64,000 bases of DNA from Loxodes magnus. Lineage: Eukaryota > Ciliophora > Karyorelictea > Loxodida > Loxodidae. The translations under genes were made by a program, and so were the position numbers. Of this stretch, positions 48,949-61,605 are shown piece by piece. The DNA lies in assembly GCA_946699065.1 (NCBI GenBank), contig CAMPDV010000021.1, forward strand, positions 868,001-932,000, written 5' to 3'. Position 1 is the first letter of the stretch. Every line of letters begins with the position of its first letter. The notes beneath the pieces are model-generated. The model was given only the letters and a program-made list of their open reading frames with translations. It searched no databases and was not told the DNA's origin.

Positions 48949-51738
48949 TCATTTTTTTTGTAGGGCTTTTTTCTTAGGATCTATTCTTTTTACTTCTTCT
49001 TTATCTTCTCCTAACTAGGTAGCTAAGTTTAAAAAACTTACAATTGTATTTTATAACTTTATTGGAAGTACTGAATTACTAACCGTTTAAAGATACTTCT
49101 ACGTTTACATCGTGAATTCCAGTAGGAACGAATTCAAGGAAAGGAACTATAGCTCCTATTTTTGTTTTACTTTTATAAACTCCTATCACTACAACTCCCT
49201 GACCCTAGAAAGCAAACCTCACTTAAATTCAGGGTGTTTTGATAAAGTTTCCATGGATATATAGATGACCACCTTATTTTTGAGGGCGGTTTGCAATATC
49301 TTCTTATTCCTTTTTTATTTGTTCCTCTGTAGTAGCCTAGCTAGTTTCATTTATATCATCTTCTTTTAACCACAATTGCTCTATTTATTATGGTTCTAGT
49401 TCATAAGACCATTCTGGAACCCATTATAATCTGGTTATCACCACTTCGAAAAATCTGAATATAGGAAGATCTATAAAGTCAACTCCATTCAGAGTCATTT
49501 TACTTCTAACACCTTTACTTCTGACTGACTCCAGTAATTACTGAGATGGTTCCTATCCACCAAATAGCCAAGGAAGAGGTGGAACATTGAATACATAGAC
49601 TTTATTTTTTCTATCCCAAGTAACAATTACTTATCTTTCTCCATATTCAGTATACATAGTTACACTTTTTGAGCTTGAATCATATAAGCCTTTTCCTTAA
49701 ATTGTGCAAACAGTATTTCCCATTATTGGACCTATATCAGGAACCATTCCTTCTATTTGCACATCGAAATACCTAAAATTTAATTGTTTTCCTGTAAACT
49801 GTTAGCCATTAAGAGCAACGTCTACTATATACTATAGTGTATTCTCATCAAAGTCAATTAATTTAGGTACTTTGCAAGTCAATTTTCCCTATTCATATTT
49901 TCCTGCTGTCAAAGTTCAATCAATGTCTACTAAATTCTGAGACGACAAATCTTCTTATTTCATTTCAATAGGTGTGTTTGGCTCTATACGAGAACTATTA
50001 GATTGATTTTCAGATTAATCATTAGAACCACTAACAACAGTTTTATTTTAACTAGGCCTAGGTGTAGTTTCATTTTTGTTGCCTTTGCTTTTCTTTGCTG
50101 TCATTGTAGGCTTAATTAATTTTGGTGCGAATCCAACTGTTAAGTGAAATAGCCATTTAGCAAATCTTTAGTCAATACTAACTTGTAACTAAAGCTCAGT
50201 TCCTCCTTCAACACTTGCACATTTTGGAAAAACAGATTTAATGGTGAAATCTTTGGCGTAAATCATGAAGCTCATTTCGCTAGTTATATAATGTACTCCA
50301 TCCATAGATACATCCACAAAACATTCCTGAGGGAATTCAACATTTCCCTTTGATTCAAAATTAGGAGTGTAGCATTAAATTGATCTAGTCTTAACATCTA
50401 AGTCACATTCTACTTCTTCACTATTTTTTCCAAATCTAAATTTCACCTTTAAGTTGGGAGTATAAACAAATGCAGTCCCTAAAAGTGAAAGTTTTGTTCC
50501 TCCCATAGATGGACCACAAGAAGGAGATAAAGAGAATATTCTTAGTGGAGCATAAAATAGCACAGAACGTTCGCTGGGGAATATCTTGGTAAACTATTTA
50601 TACTCAGTGTTAAGATCTATTCTTCTTGGCAAATCTTCAATTGTTTCTTATTTATGTCCAATAAAGCCTTTACCCCATGAATATACCATTCCATGCTCTA
50701 TATTTATTAAATCATACCATCAATAATGAATGTAGAATGGCCACCACATGATATGCTTTTTACTCTGTGCAGATAATATCCAACAATATCCTTAGAAACT
50801 AAAGTAGGCTTTCATCTTTATACTTGATCTCCTAAGCCAAGTTATCCATAGTTATTTAGTCCTCACATAAAAACATCTCCGTCTGCTGAAATGGCACCTG
50901 AGTGTCCTATACCTCCAGCCATATCTTGAACCTTTACATTTTAAATTGGTTCTTTTTAATCGTAGAATTCTGTTAATTGAACTGGTAATAAATCAATTAG
51001 CTTATTCCCTGTTCCTGTAGCTCCACATCTAGCTTCGCCTCAACTATAAAGTCTTCCCTAAGAATCTAGTGCCATAGAATGTCTATTTCCTGTAGCTATT
51101 TTTATTATAAATTTTCCAAAAAGTTTATCTATAAATTTGGGTATAGCAGAAGTAGCAACTGATTATCGTATTCCAAGCTGGCCTTCAAACCCTCGACCCC
51201 AACTATAAACATCTCCTTAGTCAGTTAGGGCTAAGGAATGATACTCTCCACATGAAACCTGAATAACTTTTTTATCGCTTAAACTTTTTATAAGTTGGAT
51301 GTCTTTAAAGTTCGTTACACCACCAACACCTAAGGCTCCTTAAAAGTTTCTTCCTAAGCTATAAATTTTCCCTTAGTTTGTTAAAACGACCACATGATAA
51401 CGTCCTGCTCTTATTCTTATAATATTTCCCTGCAAATATTATGGGATTTCTAACACTTCTGGCTTATAATCTACTCTACTAGCTAAAGATCTTATAGACG
51501 TTGTTTCAATCTTTTCATTTCCTTCAAAAAAATGATCGAACTCTAAAGGATGAACTTGGTACTCTTCATTTAATGTTTACTCAACAACATACATTTTCAC
51601 ATGTCCTCCTCCTAAGTCATGAATTTTCTTGCCATTAAAAAAAGTAAGGGAGATTAGCTTTCCTTGTGTTTCTTAAGAACAAAAGAAAACTTCTCCTATT
51701 AATAAATTTTCTTAGTTAGACTGCTATGGTTGTTACAT
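48949..51738 (-). CDS. RCC1-repeat and IPT/TIG-domain protein
   Basis: 916 residues in three exons; introns 50698-50717 (20 nt, GTATGATTTAATAAATATAG) and 49023-49041 (19 nt, GTAAGTTTTTTAAACTTAG). RCC1 blades fill about residues 90-370, with repeated signatures such as V-Y-S-W-G-R-G-F-E-G-Q-L-G, L-Y-S-W-G-E and F-M-W-G-L-N-N-Y-G-Q-L-G; two of these Trp are TGA. Three or four IPT/TIG immunoglobulin-like domains follow, marked by S-P-S-C-G-P-S-M-G-G-T, P-K-C-A-S-V-E-G-G-T and V-P-D-I-G-P-I-M-G-N-T. A Ser/Asn-rich linker lies within the second (near 580), and a basic tail ends the protein. RCC1 propellers act as scaffolds or exchange factors; IPT domains are binding modules. There is no signal peptide, so it is probably cytoplasmic. 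Start: first ATG of the frame (M-Q-Q-P-Q-Q). Confidence 0.92.
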
Positions 51739-53100
51739 TTTTAATACAAATTATAACTTAACTTTTATTATTTAAATATAGCTCTAAAACTATTAGAGTG
51801 CTACTTTTATACCTTATCTATTAATCCAATACTAGAAATCCATTTTTTTCTCCAGCCTGGCTGCTACTTCTTGTCTTATTTCATTTTTATGTATTTTCAA
51901 ATTTAATTCTTTTACTAGTAGCCCAAACTAAAAGCAAAGAAGATGTTATTGCTAATAACAATTTTTGCTGAATTATTTAAACTAAAGTAAACAAATTTAA
52001 GAAATTAATACTACCTTAGAACAACTAGTAGCTGATTGATTATCATATTATGCTTTCTTTATTTCTGCATAATCAGCTTCATAGGCGTAAATTTTAACAA
52101 TTGGATACCTACCTTTGTCTTATTTCTTTTATTTATATAATCAACCTAATTCCTCAAAGTTAACCAGTTTGATTAATTATTTAGCTATTTATTGCTAGCA
52201 GGACTTTATTATAACCGATGTAATTTAAATTTTAGGTAATTAAGTTATACTTCTAATATAGTAAATTAAAGCCTAAATCAGTTATGATTTTCGATTCCAT
52301 TACAATTAATAGATAGAGCTTCAATTAGAATTTAAAATTAAAGCCTTTATTCTTTCTTCATCTAGCAATTTATTTTTTCTAAGATCTATTAAATAACAAC
52401 TCAGCAATCAGTTTATTCTCATTAAAGATTTTAATTCTGTATAAGCAGAAAAAAGCTATTAAGATGCTTGCTATTAAGGTTTATATAGTCCCTTTAATTT
52501 TAATTTGGCAATTCTATTTTCTTAGTTTGTCTACTTAGCTAGCCTAGGATAAAAAAGTGACACTAGAACCTTTATTGCTACTAAAATAAATAGGTAATTA
52601 AGTTCTAGTAAGAATGCTAGTCATTTTAATAAGGAAAGTTCCTTAAATGAGTTACCAATTATAATTCCTTTAAGTTAATAGCTTTAAAGCTTTGCCACTA
52701 AACAGTAAAAATAGTTACTTATAGCTTACTTTATAGCTCTTAATTAAAGATACATTTTAATCATTTTGCTAGATAAATAGCAAGCATTAGTTAATATCTT
52801 ATCCTATAAAGTTAATCAGTCATAATAGTGCTTAAAGATTCGAATGAAAATACAGAAATTAATAAACTTTCCTTTTTATAAGAAGTAAAGAATAAAAATT
52901 CCTCTTTTAAGCATAAGAAAAGCTAATCATTTTTCAATTCTAATAGGTTTTCTTTTCCAATTAATAAGTTAATAGCATATAAGCAGCTATAAAATTATAG
53001 AGAAGAATGAAGGATATCATTATATAGATAAAGAAGCTATTTTATAATCAAGGTATTGCAATTAATTAGATGTTGTCTAAATTTGTTCCTTAAACTTCTA
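51739..53100. other. AT-rich spacer
   Basis: Promoter side of the RCC1-IPT gene and 3' side of the next minus-strand gene. No other feature recognised. Confidence 0.45.
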
Positions 53101-53582
53101 TCATATTATCTTATGTTAATAGAGATAATTAACTACTATAAATAAAATTGGCATAGAAAGCTAATAGATAACTATAATAAATATAAAAATGCTAGCTGAA
53201 CGAGGAAAGTGAAAGGCAAATTTTTGCGGTTGCTGTTCTGAACCTACTCTAACGTTTTTTGTTTGCTGCACTCCATGAGTGATTCCTTTTATTACATATA
53301 CATCTTGGTCATTGCTCCCAAATGGTGCTCCTCTTCCACGTTGCTCTCTTTTGCTTTACGAGTTATGTTTTGGAATGGCTACTAACAGAACTGATCTTCG
53401 GAAATATTATAAAATAAGTGGATCATAAATTCTTGATTTTTTACTGTATTGGTGCTGCTGCTTTTGCTGTTTTTAATGTTGTGCTTTTATATAAGAACAT
53501 TCTCATATAAAGCGTAGTATTAATACTTTATTAAATCATGATAAGATTGTCCCTCAAACCAAGATGACTATTTTTGACACAT
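53101..53582 (-). CDS. Small protein of unknown function
   Basis: 150 residues in a two-exon model. Exon 1 starts M-C-Q-K-Q-S-S-W-F-E-G-Q-S-Y-H-D. A 29-nt intron at 53354-53382 (GTAG...TAAAG) shifts into a frame with R-G-R-G-A-P-F-G-S-N-D-Q-D-V-Y-V and T-H-G-V-Q-Q-T-K-N-V-R-V. The splice gives exactly 151 codons ending in TGA. The C-terminus turns hydrophobic (I-F-I-F-I-I-V-I-Y), either a tail anchor or translation past the real end. Without the intron, exon 1's frame remains open but has a poorer composition. The F-G-S-N-D-Q phrase is reminiscent of axonemal PG-rich proteins, but too short to assign. Family unknown. Confidence 0.55.
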
Positions 53583-53901
53583 AAAATTAAAATATCGAAA
53601 CTTCAAGGCCTAAAGAGAAAAAAAAGCCCAGCCAAAAGAAATTAGATTATATTTTAAAAGTATAAAGGATTATGCTCTTATTTTAGTTTAGTCCTTTTAT
53701 TTTAATCATCAAGTCTAATAAGATTTATATATTATTCAGTCCTCACCTTTACTATTCTTACTTCAGTCATCTTTATTCTTCTTTTATTTAGCCCTGCTTT
53801 ATAATATCTTATAAAGCAGATTGCTTCTTCTATATAAAATATCGAAAGAGCTAAATTTTTGGATTAGAGATAGAAATTTCTAAGTAAAAGGGCAGCAAGA
53901 A

Positions 53902-54552
53902 ATGAAATGCTTGGTAATCGATGATTTCAGAAGAGTGAAGCAACTTGAATATCTTCAGAAAATAGGAAAAAGTATTGCTAAACTAAAAGTCAGTTGATGA
54001 TTTGAACTCTCTATTTATAAATGAACTACAAGAGTGAGGTTACATTTGATTTGCCTTTTCTTTCTCTTTTTATTTAAAAAAAATAAACCAGAAGTACTAA
54101 AACAGTAATGCCTTCTCTTTTAATAGCAATTTAGATTAATTTTGAAGAGAAGAAGTAGCCTTCCATAATATAATAAGCAGATAGTAAATAAATAGGTAGT
54201 AGTTAAGTAGAAAAGAGCAAAAGAAGGAAATGAAAAGAGTAGAAGGATTGATATCTTTAGTTACCTTAAAATAATAAATATTTAGCTATAAGAATTCTGA
54301 AATAGGACTAGAATGGAATCAAGCTAATTAAGATTATTACTATAAAATAGTAATAATTAAGTCAGCTTTAAAAGTCATTTTAGAAATAAAAAGCAAGATA
54401 AAGATTTTAAGAAGATTGCTTGAAATAATGATTAGGTAAAAGAATAGCTTACGATAAAGTAAAGCATCAAATAAAGTTGATAATTCTACTTTAAGCATCT
54501 CAATTACTAAGATAAATTGAAAGGAATAACTTCAGGAATAAAAATACTTTGA
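53902..54552 (+). CDS. Possible basic protein, low confidence
   Basis: The frame begins M-K-C-L-V-I-D-D-F-R-R-V-K-Q-L-E-Y-L-Q-K-I-G-K, which looks coding, and later has K-Q-D-K-D-F-K-K-I-A-W-N-N-D-Q-V-K. Six in-frame TGA in 217 codons is too many for a normal Trp content here, so introns or several short exons are likely, or the whole is chance. No motif recognised. Confidence 0.25.
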
Positions 54553-56019
54553 AGTATAAATACAAATAATACAACACTAAAAAAGTATAGTTATATATGA
54601 AAGATCTTGAATAGATAAAAGTTGCACCAAAACTAAAGATCTATAAGCATTTTCAAAATAGATTAGTATCTCATGATAAAATAATTGTTCAGATCATATA
54701 CTAGACTAAGCCAAATAAGGATTAAGATTAAATTATATTTCTTAGCTAAAATCTTATTTATTCAAACTATCAATAAATACTAACATCAATATCAAAATAT
54801 CCATTGATATTCTAAAAGTCTATAATTATAATACTTATTAAAGCTATAGTAAAAAAAGGCACAAGTAAAAAATCAATTTTAAAGTACTCTAAAAGAAAAG
54901 CTTTGGTAGTGGTTTTATAGTATAGGTTAGACAAGGTAAAGAAGAATAGAATAATGATGAGTTTCTAATGCTTCTAAAATAGGTTAATGATATACTGTTT
55001 TAATTATTATTATAAATAAAAATAAATTTAAATATAAAGCTTTTTATTATATTCTAATTAAATAAGAATTAAGTTATTTAGTAAATAGAAATCAAGAGAT
55101 AATCTAAAATAGATATTCTCGCTTTGGTATTTGTCATCTTTATGCTTCTCGTATTATATAGTCAATCTATAGTGTGGTTCTATATACCAATTACCAAAAG
55201 TTTGATATATAAATACTTTAAAAAATAACCTGGAATTAGATATCAACACTAAGGGCTAATTTTGCAATTTTGATTGGATTATAGTTTCTAAAAATGAGGA
55301 ATAGAGATGATTTATGGTAAAAAATTTGAATGTAAATAGATAAAATCTCTTAAATACATTATACGAATGATCCTGCTTTCAAATATATTTTAGTCAAATA
55401 GATCAGTTGGTAGAACATTCAGTATACTAAGGATTTTTTATTTGTATCCTGATATTAAAAATAATACAAGCTAAGTATTAAAAACCTATTTATAATAAAG
55501 AGCCAAATTATATTAGAACAACTTTAATAAAAATAATAAGCATTTACCACTCTAAACTTGCTAGTATAGTATAAAATTATTACTCAGTTCAATTGAAGTT
55601 AATATAAGAGTGTAGAACATAATAAAGTACATTAATGCTTTATATTAAACTTATTATATTAAAGCATAAATATCTATCAGGCTATTTCAATAAAGGAACT
55701 GAGAAGAAATACTTTTATAGTAAAATAAAAATTAATTGGATAGTGAAAAGGAAAAAAGTTAAAATTCTAAGTTTAGTTATGTCTGTTACTCTTTTAACAG
55801 GGTAATTGATTTAGATTATACATAGTTACTCTTGTAGATCAGTTTGAGATTCTCAGTTATAAGCAATTAGTTTATCTAATGTTTTTATTATATTGTGATG
55901 ATATATTTAATCAATCTAAAACGCTATGATGGATAGTAAGCTTGACTTTTGGTTTATTTAGCTATTTATAACTAATTTCTTTAATTTATTATAAAAAATG
56001 ATGCAAAGTAAAAGGGGGT

Positions 56020-56400
56020 AATGAAATTCTCATCTATGCAACTGTATTAAAGATAAACCCTTAACTTGATATGTCTGTTGTCCAGCTTTTTCGACTTAAA
56101 TACTAGATTTTATTTTATGTATAGTTCAAATTTAGTTGTAGTAACAAACTGAAGAATAGATCGAATTAAAATTAATCTTATGAGTATTAGCGGTAGTTCT
56201 CCCTTATATCTTATACACTCCATTATATTACATGATATTCACTACTTTTTCTTATATACCTAACGGATAACCTTGCTGTAGATGCTTTTTTTATTGCGTC
56301 TGCCCATGTATTGCCTTTCCTTTGAACAGAGAAAAATTAAGGTAGCATTTCGGAATAAAAGGTAATATGTGTGTTGATGTATTACTATGGTTTTGTGGAT
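56020..56400 (-). pseudogene. Possible remnant of a transposase-like ORF
   Basis: One minus-strand frame reads F-K-G-K-A-I-H-G-Q-T-Q-Q-K, then Y-P-L-G-I-Q-E-K-V-V-N-I-M and N-G-V-Y-K-I-Q-G-R-T-T-A-N-T-H-K-I. The order recalls the N-terminal zinc/HTH region of IS1-type transposases (basic segment, then Y-P-x-E-I-x-E-K-V, then a turn). Catalytic residues and terminal repeats are not visible, and in-frame TGA occur. The local GC content is a little higher than around it. This is a weak resemblance by eye only. Confidence 0.2.
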
Positions 56401-58907
56401 GTCATATATGTGCTATGATGTAAGAACATATTCATGTCAAAAGCTATGTAAAGAAATAAATCAGACCTTATTATAACTGGAGATATATGTAGCCTTTCAA
56501 TGTCTAATAATAGACGTAAATGGTCTAAAGTGTCATTTATTATGATTAGTAATTACCTAAGTAAACGCAACTGAAACCAACTTAGAACTTTAAGTCATAG
56601 TAGAAGGAAAAGACTATAAATCATAAGAAATTATGATATCAAAATTGAAATAATTAAGTTTTACTTTTATTACTTAATCAATCTTCATTTTCACTCATAT
56701 CTCAACCTATTTTACTAAAACCAAGAACAATCTTTTTACTAGCATAATCAAAGCATACTGATTAAAGTAGTTTGGTACTTCAGTTAGATAAACATATAAT
56801 ATAATACAAATCATAGATGGCTTTATGTATAAGCTTCTATTAATCAAATACTACCTAATTTTTAAACTATTATATTTTAATTCTTAAATAAATAAAATAA
56901 ATTTCCTGCTAGGAAAACTAACTAAGAGCTTTATCAATCTAAAGACTATCTCAAACTAAGAAGAGATAGAACTATAATGTAAAATACTTTTATCATGTCT
57001 TGAAAGTAAAATAGGATAAATAATAAGTTATTCATAAAATAAAGTTATAGAGCTATATCTGTGAGTATTGAAAGGTTAATATAGCAATTAAAATTTAAGC
57101 AAGAAGCTTTGAAATTACTAATGTAAGGTTTAATTATCATTCTATGCTTAGTAATTAATAAAGTTTAGTTAATATAATATGCTCACATATGGACTTTATT
57201 ATTAAGTTACTAAATTATGAAAATTAATATATAGTAAGCATATAGCATGTGGTAATTAAGATAAGCTGTTGATAAAGGTTTTTAAAGTACTTTGTCTGCT
57301 TAGAAATATTCATTAATGTTTAGAAAGGATCAGATAAAACATTAGGAAACAGAAATTAGTTTATTAGCTTGTTCTAAATATAGAATATTAAAGATGCATT
57401 TAGAAGAATTAGTTCTTTAAATATCAATTCTTTAGTCTCCGAGTTTATATATAATTATTACATTCAGTTGCTAGACTTTACTTTGAGCTACCACTTAATA
57501 GGTTTTGAAATAGCCCATCTTAATTCTTTTATAGTATATTTATTGATTAGTAACTAATTAGGCTAATTAGCCCAATTACTTCATAATTAAAAAATGCAAA
57601 TGATTGAATATTATTAACCTTTCTTTTCGTATTCCTTATTTAATTAATAGGATAAAAATATACTACATATGCAGATATACTGAATTTTATCTATTGATCA
57701 ATGTATAAATATTTAAAGGGAATGATTTAATCTAAACTTCCATAAGTCGAAAACTTCTCTTTCATACTTCTATCCTGTTTTTTGTTACTTTATCCTGTAA
57801 ACTACTAGTTGCTTTTATAGATTATAAATTAGAGATTTAATCATTAAGCATTCTGATTAAAATATGACTGCATATTTATTAAATTTGCACTGAATGCAAT
57901 TAATTTGATCATTGATTTTAATTATAAATTCCTATTTAAATCTCTTCATCTTCTAATTCAATTCTTTAACCCAAGACTAAAAGTTAAGCTTAGTCTTCCT
58001 ACCCATTATTCTTTTATCTTTAAACATAATATTATTTTAAACCTGAAGAGCTAATATTTCCTTAATGATATTATAAAGAACCCAAGATTTACAGAAGCAA
58101 TGAATGTTTCTTTAGCACTCAGTTAATTTATGAGCAGTATTGTAAATTAATAAATTGGATATTATTAGAAAGCTTTAAGTATAGAAAAATACTAGAAGTT
58201 GCTATTTAATCAATCTAATTAATTTCTTAATTAAACTCAATCTAAACATAATATAGGACTCCTTATACACATAGCGCTATCTTTTGCTTTATTATCAATA
58301 GCTTAAATCTTTATAAGTTTAAAGATTTAAAATAATGAAATGTAGCTTAGCAGCTTTTTTAAGGCTAAGAAGATTAAATATTACGAATGTAAGCTTCTTA
58401 GAACTTATAGCTCATAGATCTAAAATGTCACTCTAAAGCTGGCTAATTTAGCCTTATATTAATAGTTGTTATTTAAAAATTAAAGAATCAAGATTGTTCA
58501 TTTACTTAACTTTGTATGCTTAAATAGAAAGTTTCCCTTAATAGCTTAAAAAGAAGGGAATTGGAGATAGATTAATTAATTTAAATTAATAGTAGAAATA
58601 AGATATTATACAAAAGGTCTGTTATAGGATATAGGCATTAATGAACTACTTATTTATATGCTATTTAGGAGAATAGAAAGATAAGGCAATGCACTTTATG
58701 ATTATTATATTCAATAGCTTCTAATAAGGTTTTTTATGGTAATTCCTTTCCCTCAGTAGATCTAATAGTTATTGCATATATTTGGTAAAGAAATGCATTG
58801 TACATATGATGCAACTTAAAAGATAAGTTAAGTTATAAAGGAATCAAATGGGTTGATTATAGAAAAAGGTTTAAATTAATAAAAAGTTAGTCTTCTGATC
58901 ACTTCTA

Positions 58908-59477
58908 TCAATTATTTCCTTTTCCATCTATACTAATTGGCTCTTTTAAATCTTTTCTCTTAATCATAAAAATAGAATTTCTAATTGATGAAAAGAAGCT
59001 TGAAACAGATCCTTAATGATGGTCCCTAACATAAGGATACCATACGTAAATTTAAGGAATTGTAAGTACTAATGCAGCTACTGAGAGTTATATTGAAAAA
59101 GGTCTTATTCGATAATTCATAAAATTAGTTTGAAGCAAGAAAATAAAAACTCCTCCTGAAACTGCATAGCTTGTGCCTGAAAAGACTCTTCTGAATTCTA
59201 GATCTTGCTACATTTTTATTTCTAAATAATCAAAAATTTAATTAATTCTCTATAGCCTGTTTATATTAACTTTATGTATCAAGGATCATTCCTTTGCTTT
59301 GTTAATATCTTATCCAATTACTTTAGTAAAAGCATTGTAAATTTAACCTTTTAGATACTTTGATTCTTTCAAATAATACGTAGTTATAATAGGCTATTAC
59401 TCAGATTTCGCTCCTTCTCTCTTTATTTTTTGTTTATATTCTTGAAGTAAAATTTAAAAGAAGACAAACTGCCTCAT
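58908..59477 (-). CDS. Two-TM membrane protein of unknown function
   Basis: 189 residues from ATG 59477 to TGA 58908-58910, no intron. The N-terminal half is basic and helical (L-L-Q-E-Y-K-Q-K-I-K-R-E-G-A-K, then L-R... E-F-R-R-V-F-S-G). Two hydrophobic segments lie at about 112-125 (Y-A-V-S-G-G-V-F-I-F-L-L) and 138-153 (S-V-A-A-L-V-L-T-I-P-Q-I-Y-V-W). The tail has F-M-I-K-R-K-D-L-K-E-P-I and ends G-K-G-N-N. The frame stays open upstream to an ATG at 59714 through low-quality sequence, so the start is uncertain. The hairpin-like pair of membrane segments with flanking basic residues would suit an organelle or ER membrane protein. The gene is transcribed divergently from SGT1, which begins at 59800. 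Confidence 0.7.
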
Positions 59478-59799
59478 ACCAAGTTGAGTCCTAATGATCT
59501 CAATAGAAATAGAATTTTCCCTTTTCAAACATCATAATCCTCACTTTTTTGGTAATGAATATGTAAGATAATGAAGCTAAAAGTTAGGGAAATTATAGAA
59601 GAAAAGCTAATAAAACTAAAGTTAGCTTTGGCTAAATCTATTGAAGATAGATCAAAATAGGTTAATATTTAAATATAATGAATAAGCTGATTAATTAAGC
59701 TTAAAGGAAAGCATAGGAATAAAAATAGTGTAGTAATAGAGTATAGTATAGTGTAGTTAATAGATATGAAGATTAATTTATTATTATATAAATTTATAA

Positions 59800-60732
59800 A
59801 TGATTGCACGTGGGTTGTAAGAATTCGCCTTTCAGCTCTATCAAAAAGCTTTGGAAAGCTTTAAACAAGGAGAGTCAGAAAATGAAGTTGAGTCCAAATT
59901 GTACTAAGCTATTACATATTTCCAACTTAGATAGATTGCATAGTCTTAGCAGGTTCTGAATTAATTAGATCAAATGCAAGTAGAAGAGGAGGTTAAGAAT
60001 ACTATTACTCATTATAGAGCACTTTGCTTGTTCCATTAATAAAACTTCTCAGCTGCTCTACATTTGTTCTAGAAAGTTAATCATCCAACTGCTTAAAATT
60101 ATATCCAGAAATGTCAATGTGAAGTAAAGTCTGTTAAAAACTTTAACTGGTTCTAGTCATAAGATAAGATAAATGTAGAGATCTTAGCTAAGGCTTAAAA
60201 GGAAGATGTTCAAGTAGAAATCCTTGAAAATGCTTTAACTGTAACAATCAAAAAACCTGAGGGAGGTGAGATTTACTATAGCTATGACTTGTATGGAAAA
60301 GTAAGTCCTAATTAGAGCAGCTATAAAATATCTTCAAATAAAGTAGAAATATGCTTAAAAAAGGCTGATTTAACTTAGTGGTATTCCTTCGAAAAATAGC
60401 AGAACTAAAGCACTCAATAAGGATAATAACAGTAAAAACCCTCTTACCCTACTTCATCTAAAAATAAGGTAGATTGGAATAAGATGGATAAAAAAATTGA
60501 GAAAGAACTATCATAAGAAAAGCCTGAGGGAGAAGCAGCACTCAATGAAGTTTTTAGGCAGATTTACGAAAATGCAGATGAAGATAAGAGAAGAGCAATG
60601 ATTAAAAGCTTCTAAACTTCAGGAGGAACAGTTTTAAGTACCAACTGGGAAGAGGTAAATTAAAAAGATTATGAAGGCAAAGATAGACCAGAGCCTCCAA
60701 AAGGTTAGGAATGGAGAGATTGGAAGTAATGA
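59800..60732 (+). CDS. SGT1: SGT1-like co-chaperone (TPR-CS-SGS)
   Basis: 310 residues, no intron. SGT1 is an Hsp90 co-chaperone needed for SCF ubiquitin ligases, kinetochore assembly and, in plants and animals, immune receptor stability. The N-terminal 105 residues are helical with TPR-like spacing ([29 protein letters not shown]). The CS domain spans about 133-200, including the p23-like [15 protein letters not shown] and K-V-E-I-C-L-K-K. The SGS domain fills 222-310: [12 protein letters not shown], then [20 protein letters not shown], the most conserved stretch of the family. The end is W-K-Q-TGA. A polyglutamine-like linker is encoded largely by TAA. Start: the first ATG of the frame. Confidence 0.95.
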
Positions 60733-61605
60733 TTTCAAATAGACTCAATTTTAAAAACATTAATTTAGTAATTACACATAATGAAAAGGCTTTATTATTA
60801 CAAAGAATTCACCTTTGATTACTTTAAAAAAGCATCTTTAAACTTATATTGGAAACATTAAGAACTATTAAGAATATCAAAACTATCCTTATATTATAAA
60901 TTGAGTTTAGCTTATTAAAGTCTAACCAAGAAGTCTAACTTTATTATTTAAATATTTGAATGCAGCAATTAAACTAGCCCTAAGCATTCTCTATTCTTAA
61001 TTAAATTACATCTAATTATTTTTAGCTCCTTCAGATATATCCATTTTTAGCATAAGATAAGAAGATAAAATTTTTTAATAGCACATGCATTATTAAGAAA
61101 AATGGAAATTAATTATTAGAAATAAGAAGAAATTCTATAGATGATTTGCAATTTATTTAAACAAAAGAGCAGAAAATATTATTACTAAAGAATCAAAAGT
61201 AATTTTATTTCTCTCTAGCTTACAATCCATTCACTTATACATAAGCTATATTATGACATATTATTATGGAAATCAATTATAGGATTAGTAAATTACATAA
61301 GTTAGTCTAAGAAAATGAGTTTAACAACGCCTATTTAAGATGAGATATATTTATGCTAGAATTAGATTATAAAAATATGGAATTAACTATTATTATATAA
61401 CCAGAAATTCAAATATATGGGATTATTTGAAGCTCTAAATGCAACAAATTTAAAAGACTTTGCTAAGATTTACTATAAACACACTTTTTTAATTATAAAT
61501 ACTAGAGATTCTATCATTCTTCTATTAGAGTATATTAAAATGATTTTTAAGATTTGAGTAAAGAAAATTAAGAAACTTAAATTAGTATACTGTATAAAAT
61601 ATAAT
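60733..61605. other. AT-rich spacer between convergent genes
   Basis: 3' regions of SGT1 and the EF-hand-like gene. One minus-strand frame is free of TGA over the whole interval, but its composition is that of noncoding AT-rich DNA and a spliced model of the neighbouring gene stops before it. Confidence 0.45.

Larger units (their letters stand above)
53583..58907. other. Gene-poor AT-rich region of 5.3 kb
   Basis: The longest stretch without a confident gene. It contains one possible plus-strand gene near 53902 and a possible transposase remnant near 56000-56400, described separately. The rest (about 54600-55900 and 56600-58900) is A/T-dominated, without protein-like frames, RNA-like GC blocks or clear terminal inverted repeats. 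Confidence 0.4.

Noticed and set aside
60733-61605. TGA-free extension of the EF-hand-like gene
   Set aside because: A 17-nt intron at 61645-61661 gives an acidic C-terminus and an immediate TGA at 61606; the extension has noncoding composition.
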